Source: Xylanimonas ulmi (GTDB lineage: Bacteria > Actinomycetota > Actinomycetes > Actinomycetales > Cellulomonadaceae). Taken from it: a stretch of 64,000 bases of DNA. Positions 16,425-23,509 of this stretch are shown here, piece by piece. Both the position numbers and the translations under genes were made by a program. A model generated the notes under the pieces. The model made no database searches and was not told where the DNA came from. It was given only the letters and a program-made list of their open reading frames with translations. Every line of letters starts with the position of its first letter. Position 1 is the first letter of the stretch. The stretch lies in NCBI RefSeq assembly GCF_004216535.1, contig NZ_SGWX01000001.1, positions 2,356,001-2,420,000 on the forward strand. Direction: 5' to 3'.

Positions 16425-16802
16425 TCACCCCGCAGGGTGAGGCGGCGGCGTCGAGCTGGCAGCGTGGTGGGCCGGCTGCTCGTCCACGACGTGCTGGGCC
16501 TGGAACACCGCCTGCGTCACCAACTGGCGCGCGTGCTCGTCCACCAGTGAGTAGAAGACCCGGTTGCCGTCCTGCCGTGCCCGCACGACCTTGCCCCACC
16601 GCAGCTTCGCCAGGTGCTGCGAGACCGCGGTCGGCGACTTGTCGACGACGTCGGACAGGCGGTTGACCGACATCTCACCGTCCCGCAACGCCAGGATGAT
16701 GCGGATCCGCGTCACGTCCGCCAGCAGCGAGAACACCTCGGCGGCCAGCTCGACGTACGCCGAGTCTGGGCCGAACGCGCAGGGCGATCTATCTTCACGC
16801 AT
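16425..16802 (-). CDS. ArsR/SmtB-family metal-responsive repressor
   Basis: A 125-residue winged-helix repressor. The DNA-binding part includes SVNRLSDVVDKSPTAVSQHL and ARQDGNRVFYSLVDEH. The C-terminal helix has DEHARQLVTQAVFQAQH, which aligns with the Ni/Co site of NmtR-type sensors: Asp, His and the last His are kept, but a Gln replaces the middle His. A His pair and a further His follow in the tail, so metal binding may use those. It probably represses itself and the MFS gene 4 nt downstream. A 22-bp palindromic sequence covers its start codon. It is leaderless, with -10 box TAGTAT and 6 nt to the ATG. Confidence 0.9.
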   Translation of the reverse strand: MREDRSPCAFGPDSAYVELAAEVFSLLADVTRIRIILALRDGEMSVNRLSDVVDKSPTAVSQHLAKLRWGKVVRARQDGNRVFYSLVDEHARQLVTQAVFQAQHVVDEQPAHHAASSTPPPHPAG

Positions 16803-16814
16803 GCGCAGATACTA
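16790..16814 (-). promoter_or_regulatory. ArsR operator and leaderless -10 box
   Basis: An inverted repeat TATCT/AGATA with inner GCGCATGCG symmetry spans 16790-16811 across the arsR start codon at 16802. On the minus strand TAGTAT (16814-16809) is followed by 6 nt and the ATG. Binding there would block a leaderless promoter. The -10 box also contains the TAG stop of the upstream gene. Confidence 0.6.
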
Positions 16815-17126
16815 AGGGACGCGCGCCTCGGTGAACTCCACCGGCTTGCCCGCCTGGCGCGCGTAACGAATCTCGCGGCGCGTCGACTCCCCGAGGTACC
16901 CGCCCGGATTGACCACGACGACCCGATCGGCCAGGTCGATCTTCGCGAGGTGCAGCGCGTCGAGCGCGGACTTCTGCTCGTCGGTGACCTGGTCGCCAGC
17001 ATGCGCGAACACCCCAGGAGCGACGACGATCACCCCGGCGAGCGTCAGGGCAAGGTTGACGGCGCGAAACTCCTCGGCGAACCGGGTCGAGCCGCACAGG
17101 CACACGATCTCGGGACGGCCCGTCAT
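16812..17126 (-). CDS. Nucleoside 2-deoxyribosyltransferase-like protein
   Basis: A 104-residue small Rossmann-like protein. Its N-terminal IVCLCGSTRFAEEF, the DLADRVVVVNPGGYLGEST segment and the ESTRREIRYARQAGKPVEF end are typical of nucleoside 2-deoxyribosyltransferase-like (DUF4406-type) proteins, which cleave or exchange N-glycosidic bonds of nucleosides or nucleotides. The catalytic Glu would be that of GEST. Its ATG overlaps the stop of the upstream HAD-fusion gene (ATGA), so the two proteins are probably made together and may act in one nucleotide-modifying or salvage step. It is shorter than classical deoxyribosyltransferases (about 150 residues). Confidence 0.8.
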   Translation of the reverse strand: MTGRPEIVCLCGSTRFAEEFRAVNLALTLAGVIVVAPGVFAHAGDQVTDEQKSALDALHLAKIDLADRVVVVNPGGYLGESTRREIRYARQAGKPVEFTEARVP

Positions 17127-18118
17127 CGGACTGCGTCCGGAACGACGACGACCTGGACGTCGTCCTCGTAGACGACGCGTCCGGGCACAGTCGAGTGCCG
17201 CTCAATCCAGGCGACGCCGTATCGGTCGAGCAGTCCCAGGTACTCGCGCGTCTTGTCGATGAGGTGAACCGCCGTCGCCTTGAACCACGCCTGGGCTCCC
17301 GGGTTGACCGTTCGGTCGTAGACCAGCGGGTCGATCGTGGAGGGGTCCGGGTAGGCCGCGTTGCACCAGTCGTTGCTCCGGCGCCACCACGCACGGTCCT
17401 CAGGCGCGAGCCTCCCGGTGTGAGCGAGGTTGTTGGCGAGCGCGAAAACGCCCGTGCGGTGACCTCGCGCATGGGGCGCCGGGCCTTCGAAGCGGACGAA
17501 CCCTGGCGCGCGCTGGTCGGGGGCGAGGTTCTTGAGCACGTCAGCGAGCCGGGACGTCGGACGCCAGTGGAACGCACGCCAGCCCGCCGCACGGGCCGCG
17601 TCCACGTTCTCCAGGCTGTCGTCGATCAGGCAGTGCAGTCCCGGCTCCCGTCCCGTCCTGCGCTGTACGACGTCGTAGAACTCAGGCTCGGCTTTGCGGC
17701 GCCCGACGTCGGCTGCGTAGTGCATCGCATCGAACCGCTCACGAAGGCCGAGCGTCTCCCACAGGTAGCGGGCGCGGTGGTGCTCCTGAACGGTGGCGAG
17801 GTGCGCGTCGAACCCGCCCGCACGCGCACTGGCGAGGTCCGCGAGGAACTGGTCGTCAAGGGCGGCGTCGTGCGCGAACCAGTAGTCCACGAGCTCACGC
17901 GACGAAACCGCGCCGAGCACTGGGAGCACGGCGTCCAGCCGCTCGTAGAGGTCCGCCCGACCGGCGACGACGTCGTCGAAGTGCGGCCGAAAGAATACCC
18001 GGTCAAGGTCGGCGCGCCGGATCCCGAGATCCGCCTCAAGGTCCGCATGCCAAGCCCGGCCTTCGGGCCTTCGCACGACAACGCCGTCCACATCCACCAT
18101 CAGCACGGGCTTCGCCAC
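17123..18118 (-). CDS. HAD-superfamily hydrolase fused to C-terminal domain of unknown function
   Basis: A 331-residue two-part protein. Residues 1 to about 200 form an HAD phosphatase-like domain: VLMVDVDGVVV (the first Asp is the nucleophile and the next is the acid), a helical cap, GRRKAEPEFYD with the conserved Lys, and CLIDDSLENVDAARAAGWRAF with the acidic motif 4. Residues about 210-331 form a second domain with GVFALANNLAHTGRL, WWRRSNDWCNAAYPDP and AWFKATAVHLIDKTREYLGLLDRYG, which I do not recognise functionally. The Trp/Asn/Asp-rich block looks like a ligand-binding or enzymatic unit. It is coupled by 4-nt overlap to a deoxyribosyltransferase-like gene. GTG 18118 is preceded by a -10 box at leaderless distance. 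Confidence 0.82.
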   Translation of the reverse strand: MAKPVLMVDVDGVVVRRPEGRAWHADLEADLGIRRADLDRVFFRPHFDDVVAGRADLYERLDAVLPVLGAVSSRELVDYWFAHDAALDDQFLADLASARAGGFDAHLATVQEHHRARYLWETLGLRERFDAMHYAADVGRRKAEPEFYDVVQRRTGREPGLHCLIDDSLENVDAARAAGWRAFHWRPTSRLADVLKNLAPDQRAPGFVRFEGPAPHARGHRTGVFALANNLAHTGRLAPEDRAWWRRSNDWCNAAYPDPSTIDPLVYDRTVNPGAQAWFKATAVHLIDKTREYLGLLDRYGVAWIERHSTVPGRVVYEDDVQVVVVPDAVR

Positions 18119-18124
18119 CCGCGC

Positions 18125-18130
18125 AGGCTA
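18125..18130 (-). promoter_or_regulatory. Leaderless -10 box for HAD-fusion gene
   Basis: On the minus strand TAGCCT (18130-18125) is followed by 6 nt and the GTG at 18118, with no Shine-Dalgarno. Confidence 0.45.
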
Positions 18131-18242
18131 CCCGCGGACCGTCGCCGTCGCGGCCGACCGGGGAGCCACGCCGTCCTTGCCCTCAGCGTGAAGGGGGCTG
18201 CCGTCGCTCGGGCGACGTTCCTGGCTGTGGCAGACTCCGCCG

Positions 18243-18569
18243 GTGACGATCGCGGAACCCGACGCCAGAGCGCGGATCGACGACGAGGCTGACGGGTTCC
18301 GTGCGCTGAACATCACGGTCGGCGCCGCGCTGGTGGCCAGGTGGCGCGAGTGGTTCGCGCCGGCCCGACGACCATCCGGAACTGTCCTCGTCTGGCGCAG
18401 CGCCGACGGGTTGGCGCAGCACGGCGCGGTGACCATCGGGGGCAGATGGGCGCTCCATAAGCCGTCGCAGTGCTGGGACAGCCCGACCAAGGTCCTCACC
18501 GTCGCAGGGGTCAAGGCGAGCGCGCGCACGCCCGGCTGGCGCCTCAGTCGCCACGCGTTGGTCGGCTGA
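18243..18569 (+). CDS. Small hypothetical protein
   Basis: A 108-residue protein of unknown function from GTG 18243. The C-terminal half (TVLVWRSADGLAQHGAVTIG, GRWALHKPSQCWDSPTKVLTV) has mixed composition and strand-like character unlike the low-complexity Arg/Ala translations of non-coding frames, which argues that it is real. The last 26 nt overlap the 3' end of the convergent GNAT gene. No signal peptide or membrane segment is visible, no strong ribosome-binding site is seen, and a leaderless start is possible. Confidence 0.5.
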   Translation: MTIAEPDARARIDDEADGFRALNITVGAALVARWREWFAPARRPSGTVLVWRSADGLAQHGAVTIGGRWALHKPSQCWDSPTKVLTVAGVKASARTPGWRLSRHALVG

Positions 18570-19110
18570 GGCCGGGCGATGACGTGCTGACCGTCCGCCA
18601 CTGCGTCGCCGTGATGGCGAACTGGCGGTAGTGGGTCGCAGCGCCGAGAAAGACCCCGACATCCCCCGTACCCGTCTCGACCATCCCGAGCCGTTGGAGG
18701 ATGCGGACAGAGCGCTGGTTGGCGTCCAGCGCCTCGGCCCAGATCTGCTCGAGGCCGAGAACGTCGAAGCCGTGGGCGAGCCCCGCGCGTGCGGCCCGAA
18801 GACCGCACCCCTGACCCCAGCGACGGCGCTCTCCGATGAGGAACCCCAACTCGCGCCGGCGGGGTTCACCGCCGTGAAGATCGACGTAGCCGACCAGGAC
18901 GCCGGCTTGGACTGCGGCCAGCCGGGTCAACTCGGCGGGGGGCGACGTGACGATCGAGCGGTGGAAGCGCTGATGGTCGGCAAAGGAGAGGTCGCGGCTC
19001 CACTCGGCTTCGTCGCAGAAGTCCACGTCGCCCGCCCAGGCGGCCATGACGTCCGCGTCACCCCACCGCAAGGGTCGCACCGTCACAGACTCCTGCGCGT
19101 CATGGGCCAC
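18544..19110 (-). CDS. GNAT-family acetyltransferase, RimJ/RimL-like
   Basis: A 188-residue acetyltransferase from GTG 19110: VTVRPLRWGDADVMAAW opens the domain, ELGFLIGERRRWGQGCGLRAARAGLAHGFD carries the acetyl-CoA loop, and EQIWAEALDANQRSVRILQRLGM is the hallmark of the RimJ/RimL branch that acetylates protein N-termini or antibiotics. The frame stays open upstream to 19209, but the -10 box TACAGT placed 7 nt before GTG 19110 and the position of the first strand favour the shorter form. A LexA box lies further upstream for the divergent gene and might also affect this one. Confidence 0.85.
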   Translation of the reverse strand: MAHDAQESVTVRPLRWGDADVMAAWAGDVDFCDEAEWSRDLSFADHQRFHRSIVTSPPAELTRLAAVQAGVLVGYVDLHGGEPRRRELGFLIGERRRWGQGCGLRAARAGLAHGFDVLGLEQIWAEALDANQRSVRILQRLGMVETGTGDVGVFLGAATHYRQFAITATQWRTVSTSSPGLSRPTRGD

Positions 19111-19117
19111 GCAGCCG

Positions 19118-19123
19118 ACTGTA
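19118..19123 (-). promoter_or_regulatory. Leaderless -10 box for RimJ/RimL-like gene
   Basis: On the minus strand TACAGT (19123-19118) precedes the GTG start at 19110 by 7 nt. It supports the short start of that gene. Confidence 0.45.
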
Positions 19124-19217
19124 ACGCCGTCCCGCACTCCCTCATTCGTGTGCCACACCTCCCCTCGCGCAGATGCCATGACCGCCTTCCGGACGCCATC
19201 CGGGCGCACGAGAGATC

Positions 19218-19235
19218 GAACATCTGTTCTACGAT
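19218..19235 (+). promoter_or_regulatory. LexA (SOS) box overlapping a leaderless promoter
   Basis: GAACATCTGTTC (19218-19229) is a perfect match to the Gram-positive/actinobacterial SOS box GAACNNNNGTTC, flanked by C and T as in strong sites. The -10 box TACGAT (19230-19235) abuts it and sits 6 nt before the ATG at 19242. LexA bound here would directly cover the promoter. Confidence 0.85.
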
Positions 19236-19241
19236 GGCCCC

Positions 19242-19502
19242 ATGGTCGACCGGGTTCCCGTGCGCGACTCCCCCGAGGAGGCGCCTCTGCGTCAGCGCGA
19301 CCGCGCGCACGTCACGCGCCCGCAGACGCCGGTGCCGGTGCGCGCGTGGGTGACGCAGCGCCAGACGGGCGCGTTCGAGGCCGACGGCGTCGCCGTCGCG
19401 TGGACGGACCGGCAGGTGGAGGTGCGCTACAGCGACCCGCACGGGCGCGAGGGCTTCGCGTGGGTGTGGGCGTCGGCCGTCACCCGGCGGCCGGAGGGCT
19501 GA
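19242..19502 (+). CDS. Small protein under predicted LexA control
   Basis: An 86-residue basic protein of unknown function. It starts MVDRVPVRDSPEEAPLRQRD and ends with a compact C-terminal half (VRAWVTQRQTGAFEADGVAV, then EVRYSDPHGREGFAWVWASA) that looks like a small beta-rich domain with several Trp. There is no signal peptide or membrane helix. It is the only gene directly behind the LexA box, so induction by DNA damage is predicted; SOS-induced proteins of this size in other bacteria include division inhibitors and repair accessories, but no such motif is recognised here. The last 23 nt overlap the 3' end of the convergent anti-sigma gene. Confidence 0.75.
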   Translation: MVDRVPVRDSPEEAPLRQRDRAHVTRPQTPVPVRAWVTQRQTGAFEADGVAVAWTDRQVEVRYSDPHGREGFAWVWASAVTRRPEG

Positions 19503-19914
19503 GCCTGCGGACCATGCGCCAGTGGTTGGCGTCGTCGAGGCGCACGAGCTCGATGCGGTGCAGCAGCGCACCTGCCAGCGGCAGGCCGCGACCGCCCTCG
19601 GCGAGCAGGTCGGGCATCGGCGTGTCGAGGTCGGCCACGAACTCCTGGCCGGAGTCGAGCAGCTCGGCCTCGATCTCGTCGGCGCTCACCGTGAGCGACA
19701 GGCGCCAACGCACCTCGCCACGAGGTCGGCCGTGTTCGACGACGTTGTTGGCGATCTCGACCACGGCCGTCTCGAACAGCATGAGGTCGGTCGGGTCGAC
19801 CTCGGGGTGCTCGGCGCCCACGCGCTCGAGCAGCGCGTGCACGTGGTCGATCTCGGCCGGCACCGCGAAGCCCTCCAGCGTGTAGTCGCCTCGTTCGTCG
19901 GAGTCACCAGTCAC
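19480..19914 (-). CDS. Anti-sigma regulatory factor (RsbW-like ATPase/kinase)
   Basis: A 144-residue GHKL-type ATP-binding protein of the RsbW/SpoIIAB family, which phosphorylates its STAS antagonist and sequesters a sigma factor. The N box is FETAVVEIANNVVEH (about residues 48-62), the G1 box LLDSGQEF and the G2 box EGGRGLPL. It is last in a four-gene leftward operon, starting at GTG 19914 inside the 3' end of the STAS gene (11-nt overlap). Its Shine-Dalgarno GGAGGAGG lies within that gene, so translation is coupled. No sigma-factor gene is in the window, so its target is elsewhere. Confidence 0.88.
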   Translation of the reverse strand: MTGDSDERGDYTLEGFAVPAEIDHVHALLERVGAEHPEVDPTDLMLFETAVVEIANNVVEHGRPRGEVRWRLSLTVSADEIEAELLDSGQEFVADLDTPMPDLLAEGGRGLPLAGALLHRIELVRLDDANHWRMVRRLSPPAAG

Positions 19915-20236
19915 GGCCTGCCTCCTCCACAGAGGGGTAGGGCACGAGGATGCGGTCGAGGTTGGTCAGCTTGAGCACCGCCAGCACCTGCTCGCCGGCG
20001 CGCGCGATCCGCAGCTCACCGCCCGCCTGCCGCGCGGACTTGAGCCCGCCCACCAGCGCGCCCAGCCCCGAGGAGTCGATGTGGTCGACCCGCCCGAGGT
20101 CCACGACGACGTGGGAGCGCCCGTCGCGCACCAGATCGTCGACGCGCGCCTTGAGCGGCGGGGCGGAGATGAGGTTGAGCCGTCCCTCGGGCGCCAGCGT
20201 CACGTAGGCGCCCGCGTCGTGCTCCTGGAACTCCAT
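19904..20236 (-). CDS. STAS-domain anti-sigma factor antagonist (RsbV-like)
   Basis: A 110-residue STAS protein. The conserved phosphorylation loop is VDHIDSSGLGALVGGLKSA, where the Ser after IDS is the expected kinase target. It opposes the RsbW-like kinase encoded next in the operon; dephosphorylation by the PP2C protein encoded upstream would release it to free the sigma factor. ATG 20236 shares one base with the upstream stop codon (TGATG). Confidence 0.92.
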   Translation of the reverse strand: MEFQEHDAGAYVTLAPEGRLNLISAPPLKARVDDLVRDGRSHVVVDLGRVDHIDSSGLGALVGGLKSARQAGGELRIARAGEQVLAVLKLTNLDRILVPYPSVEEAGRDW

Positions 20237-21465
20237 CAGGCGGTTCGCCCCTCTCCTCGGTCCTCGCCTCGCGCGACACCGCGCGACTCCTGCCTCGCCG
20301 TCCGTCGCACGGCGACGGCGGCGACGTCGTCGGTCGCGCCTCGCCCTGCGGCCTGCTCCACGATGCTGTCGACGACGACGCCGCAGCTCGCGCCCGTGAC
20401 GGTCAGCTCGCGGACCGCGTCCAGCGCGACGCCGAGGTCGCCGAACACGTCGAGCACGCCGTCGCTGACGACCACGAGCGTCTCGTCGGGCGCCATGACG
20501 GCCGACGCCTGCGTCCAGCGGGAGGCCACGGGCATCCCCAGCGGCAGATGCTCTTGGGCCAGGCGCCGCACGCCCCGCGACGAGGCGAGCGCCGCAAGCC
20601 CGTGACCTGCGTCGACATAGTGGAGCGTACCGTCGATGGGATCGAGGCGCCCACCCCACAGCGTCACGAACCGCCCGTTGCTCTCCAGGTCATGCGCGGT
20701 CGCCTCGCTGGTGCGCCGCACGGCCTCGTCGAGCGCGACATAGGTCGAGTGCGTGCCCAGCACGGCGCGGATCTCGGATGCGATGAGCGAGGCGGCCAGG
20801 CCCTTGCCCATGACGTCGCCGAGCACCACCTGCAGCTCGTCGCGGGCCCCGCGGGCGCCGACCACCTGCCAGTCGAAGAAGTCCCCGCCCGCTTCGCGCG
20901 CGGGCTGGACGCGCCCGGCGGCCTCGACTCCGGGCAGCGCGGGAGGCTCGTTGGGCAGCAGGAGCCGCTGCACCTCGCCCGCGCGCAGCATCTCGTCCTG
21001 GACGGCGAGCTCGCGCTCGACCATGGCGCCGAGGTCGGCCAACATCTCCCGCTGCGTGGCGCCGAGCTCGCGCGGCACCAGGTCGAGCATGCACAGCACC
21101 CCGACGTTCCGTCCGCCGGCGCCGCGCAGCGGCACCCCGGCGTAGAAGCGCACGCGTGGTGGGCCGACGACCATGGGGAAGTCGCGGAAGCGCGGGTCCT
21201 GCCGCAGGTCGGCGATCTCGACGACGTCGTCGCGCAGCACGGTCGAGGCGCAGATCGAGGCGTCGAGCGGGAGTCGCTGCGTGTACGCGCCGACGGCGGC
21301 GACCGTGACCTGCCCGCGAGCGCCGATGAGGTTGAGCGCCACGATCGGGGCGCCGAAGATCGCCTGGGCGAGGCGGACGACCCGGTCGTAACGGGCTCCG
21401 GCCGCCTCGGCCAGCCGCTCCGCGTCGTCCGTCTGGGTGGCCACGGCCGGCTCACCCCCCGGCAT
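20236..21465 (-). CDS. GAF-sensor PP2C phosphatase (RsbU/RsbP-like)
   Basis: About 409 residues. An N-terminal GAF domain (about 25-165: FGAPIVALNLIGARGQVT, FYAGVPLRGAGGRNVGVLCM) senses an unknown signal. A SpoIIE/PP2C phosphatase domain follows (about 185-395) with GDFFDWQVV, VVLGDVMGKGLAAS, YVDAGHG, VVVSDGVLDVFG and RGATDDVAAVAV, which hold the metal-binding Asp residues. It should dephosphorylate the STAS partner encoded next. The C-terminal tail is Arg/Glu-rich. ATG 21465 is chosen; an in-frame GTG at 21474 is possible. Its 5' end overlaps the Roadblock gene. Confidence 0.92.
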   Translation of the reverse strand: MPGGEPAVATQTDDAERLAEAAGARYDRVVRLAQAIFGAPIVALNLIGARGQVTVAAVGAYTQRLPLDASICASTVLRDDVVEIADLRQDPRFRDFPMVVGPPRVRFYAGVPLRGAGGRNVGVLCMLDLVPRELGATQREMLADLGAMVERELAVQDEMLRAGEVQRLLLPNEPPALPGVEAAGRVQPAREAGGDFFDWQVVGARGARDELQVVLGDVMGKGLAASLIASEIRAVLGTHSTYVALDEAVRRTSEATAHDLESNGRFVTLWGGRLDPIDGTLHYVDAGHGLAALASSRGVRRLAQEHLPLGMPVASRWTQASAVMAPDETLVVVSDGVLDVFGDLGVALDAVRELTVTGASCGVVVDSIVEQAAGRGATDDVAAVAVRRTARQESRGVARGEDRGEGRTA

Positions 21466-21898
21466 GGGGCACACCCGCGTCGTCGAGGTCGCCGCCGAGG
21501 ATCGGTCCGACGTCGGCCGCGGCGCGCCGGATGGCCGCCCACCCGATGCCGACGTTCGAGCGGCGGTCGGCGACGAGCACGATGGCGGCGTCCGGGCGCT
21601 CGGGCAGCGTCATCAGGAAGTGGATCGTGCGGCGCGTCGTCATCTGGACCTCTTCGACGAGGTGCTCCGGGGGCACGTCGCGGCGCTCCGCGATGAGGTC
21701 CTCCACATGCGTCACTGTTGCCCCGCGAAACATTTGTACGGAGGCTGCGGCGACGGCGTCGAGATACTCCTGGGTGAAATACGGGACGTCGTGCGCGACG
21801 CCCAACAGCTCGCCCGAGCCGAGGTCGACGACGGCGCAGGCCAAAGCTCCGTCAACGTTGTCGACCACGGACCGCATCGCCTTGTCCAGCCTGCTCAC
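21452..21898 (-). CDS. Roadblock/LC7-like protein
   Basis: A protein of about 148 residues with a Roadblock/LC7-like fold pattern: VDGALACAVVDLGSGELLGVA, YFTQEYLDAVAAASVQMF, then TIHFLMTLPERPDAAIVLVADRRSNVGIGWAAI. Bacterial Roadblock proteins often act with small GTPases or signalling proteins. Here the gene leads an operon with a phosphatase, a STAS protein and an anti-sigma kinase, suggesting an input module for that switch. I chose GTG 21898 because AGGGTGGG lies just upstream and homologues usually begin near SRLDKAM; the frame stays open to an ATG at 21973. Confidence 0.78.
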   Translation of the reverse strand: MSRLDKAMRSVVDNVDGALACAVVDLGSGELLGVAHDVPYFTQEYLDAVAAASVQMFRGATVTHVEDLIAERRDVPPEHLVEEVQMTTRRTIHFLMTLPERPDAAIVLVADRRSNVGIGWAAIRRAAADVGPILGGDLDDAGVPHAGG

Positions 21899-21990
21899 CG
21901 AACCCACCCTAAGCCGTGCGTCGACTCCCGGCGCGAGCGAGCCGACCAGCACGAACATCGGCCGCCGTCGCACTGGCTGGCGCGGTCCGC

Positions 21991-22005
21991 GCGACGTAAC
22001 GTCGC
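21991..22005. promoter_or_regulatory. Perfect 15-bp palindrome upstream of partner-switching operon
   Basis: GCGACGTAACGTCGC is fully symmetric around one central base and lies about 90 bp upstream of the Roadblock start and 170 bp upstream of the divergent sugar-binding protein gene. It may be an operator for either operon; the binding protein is unknown. Confidence 0.4.
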
Positions 22006-22056
22006 ATCTAGACCTGGCGCGCAGTGAACTCTCTGGCGTCGCTCACGGATCGGCTC

Positions 22057-22069
22057 GACAACGTTTACG
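22057..22069 (+). promoter_or_regulatory. LacI-type half-palindromic operator for sugar ABC operon
   Basis: GACAACGTTTACG, read on the other strand as CGTAAACGTTGTC, resembles the TGTAAACGTTTACA type of site used by LacI-family regulators. It lies about 110 bp upstream of the binding-protein ATG. The regulator is not encoded nearby. Confidence 0.4.
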
Positions 22070-22175
22070 AAACCAGGTATCCGTGGAACCACGCATAACC
22101 GCGCGGGCCGACTCAGACTGCTCGTGAGATGGACTCATGCGACCACGTCGGTCGCCCGATCAGATTGGACATTCC

Positions 22176-23504
22176 ATGAAGACCAAGATTCGCGCAGGGG
22201 GGATCGTCGCGATGGCCGCGACCGTCGCCCTGGTCGCCGCCGGCTGCGGTGGCGGCGACGACAACGGCAATGGCGCTGCGGCCGACGGTGGCAACGTCGA
22301 GATCACGTGGTGGCACAACGGCACCGGGGAGCCGCTGCTCGGCTTCTGGGAGGACGTGGCCCAGGAGTTCATGGACGACAACCCGGGCGTGACGATCAAC
22401 GTCCAGGCGTTCCAGAACGAGGAGCTGCGCAACACCGTCCTGCCCAACGCCTTCGCGGGCGGCAACGCTCCCGACCTGTTCCAGAGCTGGGGCGGCGGCG
22501 AGCTGTCCCAGTGGGTCAGCGACGGCATCGTCATGGACCTGTCGGACGTGGCCTCGGACACGATCGAGGCCATCGGCACCCCGGCCACCGCGTGGCAGGT
22601 CGACGGCAAGACCTACGGTCTTCCGTTCACCTTCGGCCCCGCCGGCTTCTGGGTCAACACCGACCTGTGGGAGCAGGGCGGCCTCGACGTGAACAACTTC
22701 CCCACCACCTGGGACGAGCTGTTCGCCGCGTGGACCACGCTGAAGGACGCCGGCATCACGCCGGTCGCCGTCGGCGGTCTCGACGGCTGGCCCGCCGCGC
22801 ACTGGTGGTACCACACCGCCGTCTCGACCGTCTCCGCTGAGACGTTCGAGAAGGCCATGGCCACCGGTGACTTCTCCGACCCCGCGTGGGAGAAGACCGG
22901 CGAGAACCTCCAGACGATCCTGGACGCCAACGCGTTCAACGACGGCTGGCAGGCCACCTCGGCGCAGCAGGGCGCCGCGTCGTCGGCCGGTATGGTCGCG
23001 CTCGGCCAGGCCGCGACGGAGCTCATGGGCGTCTGGAACGGCGGCGTCATGGGCGGCATCTACAACGAGGCCAACGGCCTGCCCGAGGACTCGCAGGAGC
23101 TGCAGGAGAGCCACCTCGGTTGGTTCCCCTTCCCGGCGTTCTCCGACGGTGAGGGCGACGGCCGCATCCTCGGTGGCGGCGACGGCTTCTCCGTCCACGC
23201 CGACGCTCCGGCCGAGACGGTCGACTTCCTCGAGTACATCCTCTCGGAGGACGTGCAGCGCCGTTACGTCGCGCTCGGCAACTCGCCGGCTCTCGCCGCC
23301 CTCGGCGCCGAGATCGACGACCCGGGTCAGGCCGCGGCTCAGAAGGCCCTCGCCAACGCCTCCGGCGTGCAGCTGTGGCTCGACACCGCGTTCGGCCCGA
23401 CCGTGGCCGGCCCGATGAACGACGCCATCGTGCAGTTCATGCAGGGCAACGGCACTCCGCAGCAGGTCGTCGACGCCATCGCCGGCGCCTGGCCGCAGAG
23501 CTGA
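22176..23504 (+). CDS. Sugar ABC transporter substrate-binding lipoprotein
   Basis: A 442-residue family 1 extracellular solute-binding protein. From ATG 22176 the N-terminus is a signal peptide with lipobox VAAGC, followed by a Gly/Asp linker. The mature fold shows EITWWHNGTGEPLLGFWEDVA, QNEELRNTVLPNAFAGGNAPDLFQSWGGG and YGLPFTFGPAGFWVNTDLWEQ, typical of oligosaccharide-binding proteins. Its smoother codon usage suggests high expression. It leads an operon with two permeases (gap of 5 nt to the next) that lacks an ATPase, so a shared MsiK-like ATPase elsewhere is implied. The sugar is not predictable; no glycosidase adjoins it. Confidence 0.93.
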   Translation: MKTKIRAGGIVAMAATVALVAAGCGGGDDNGNGAAADGGNVEITWWHNGTGEPLLGFWEDVAQEFMDDNPGVTINVQAFQNEELRNTVLPNAFAGGNAPDLFQSWGGGELSQWVSDGIVMDLSDVASDTIEAIGTPATAWQVDGKTYGLPFTFGPAGFWVNTDLWEQGGLDVNNFPTTWDELFAAWTTLKDAGITPVAVGGLDGWPAAHWWYHTAVSTVSAETFEKAMATGDFSDPAWEKTGENLQTILDANAFNDGWQATSAQQGAASSAGMVALGQAATELMGVWNGGVMGGIYNEANGLPEDSQELQESHLGWFPFPAFSDGEGDGRILGGGDGFSVHADAPAETVDFLEYILSEDVQRRYVALGNSPALAALGAEIDDPGQAAAQKALANASGVQLWLDTAFGPTVAGPMNDAIVQFMQGNGTPQQVVDAIAGAWPQS

Positions 23505-23509
23505 CATCC

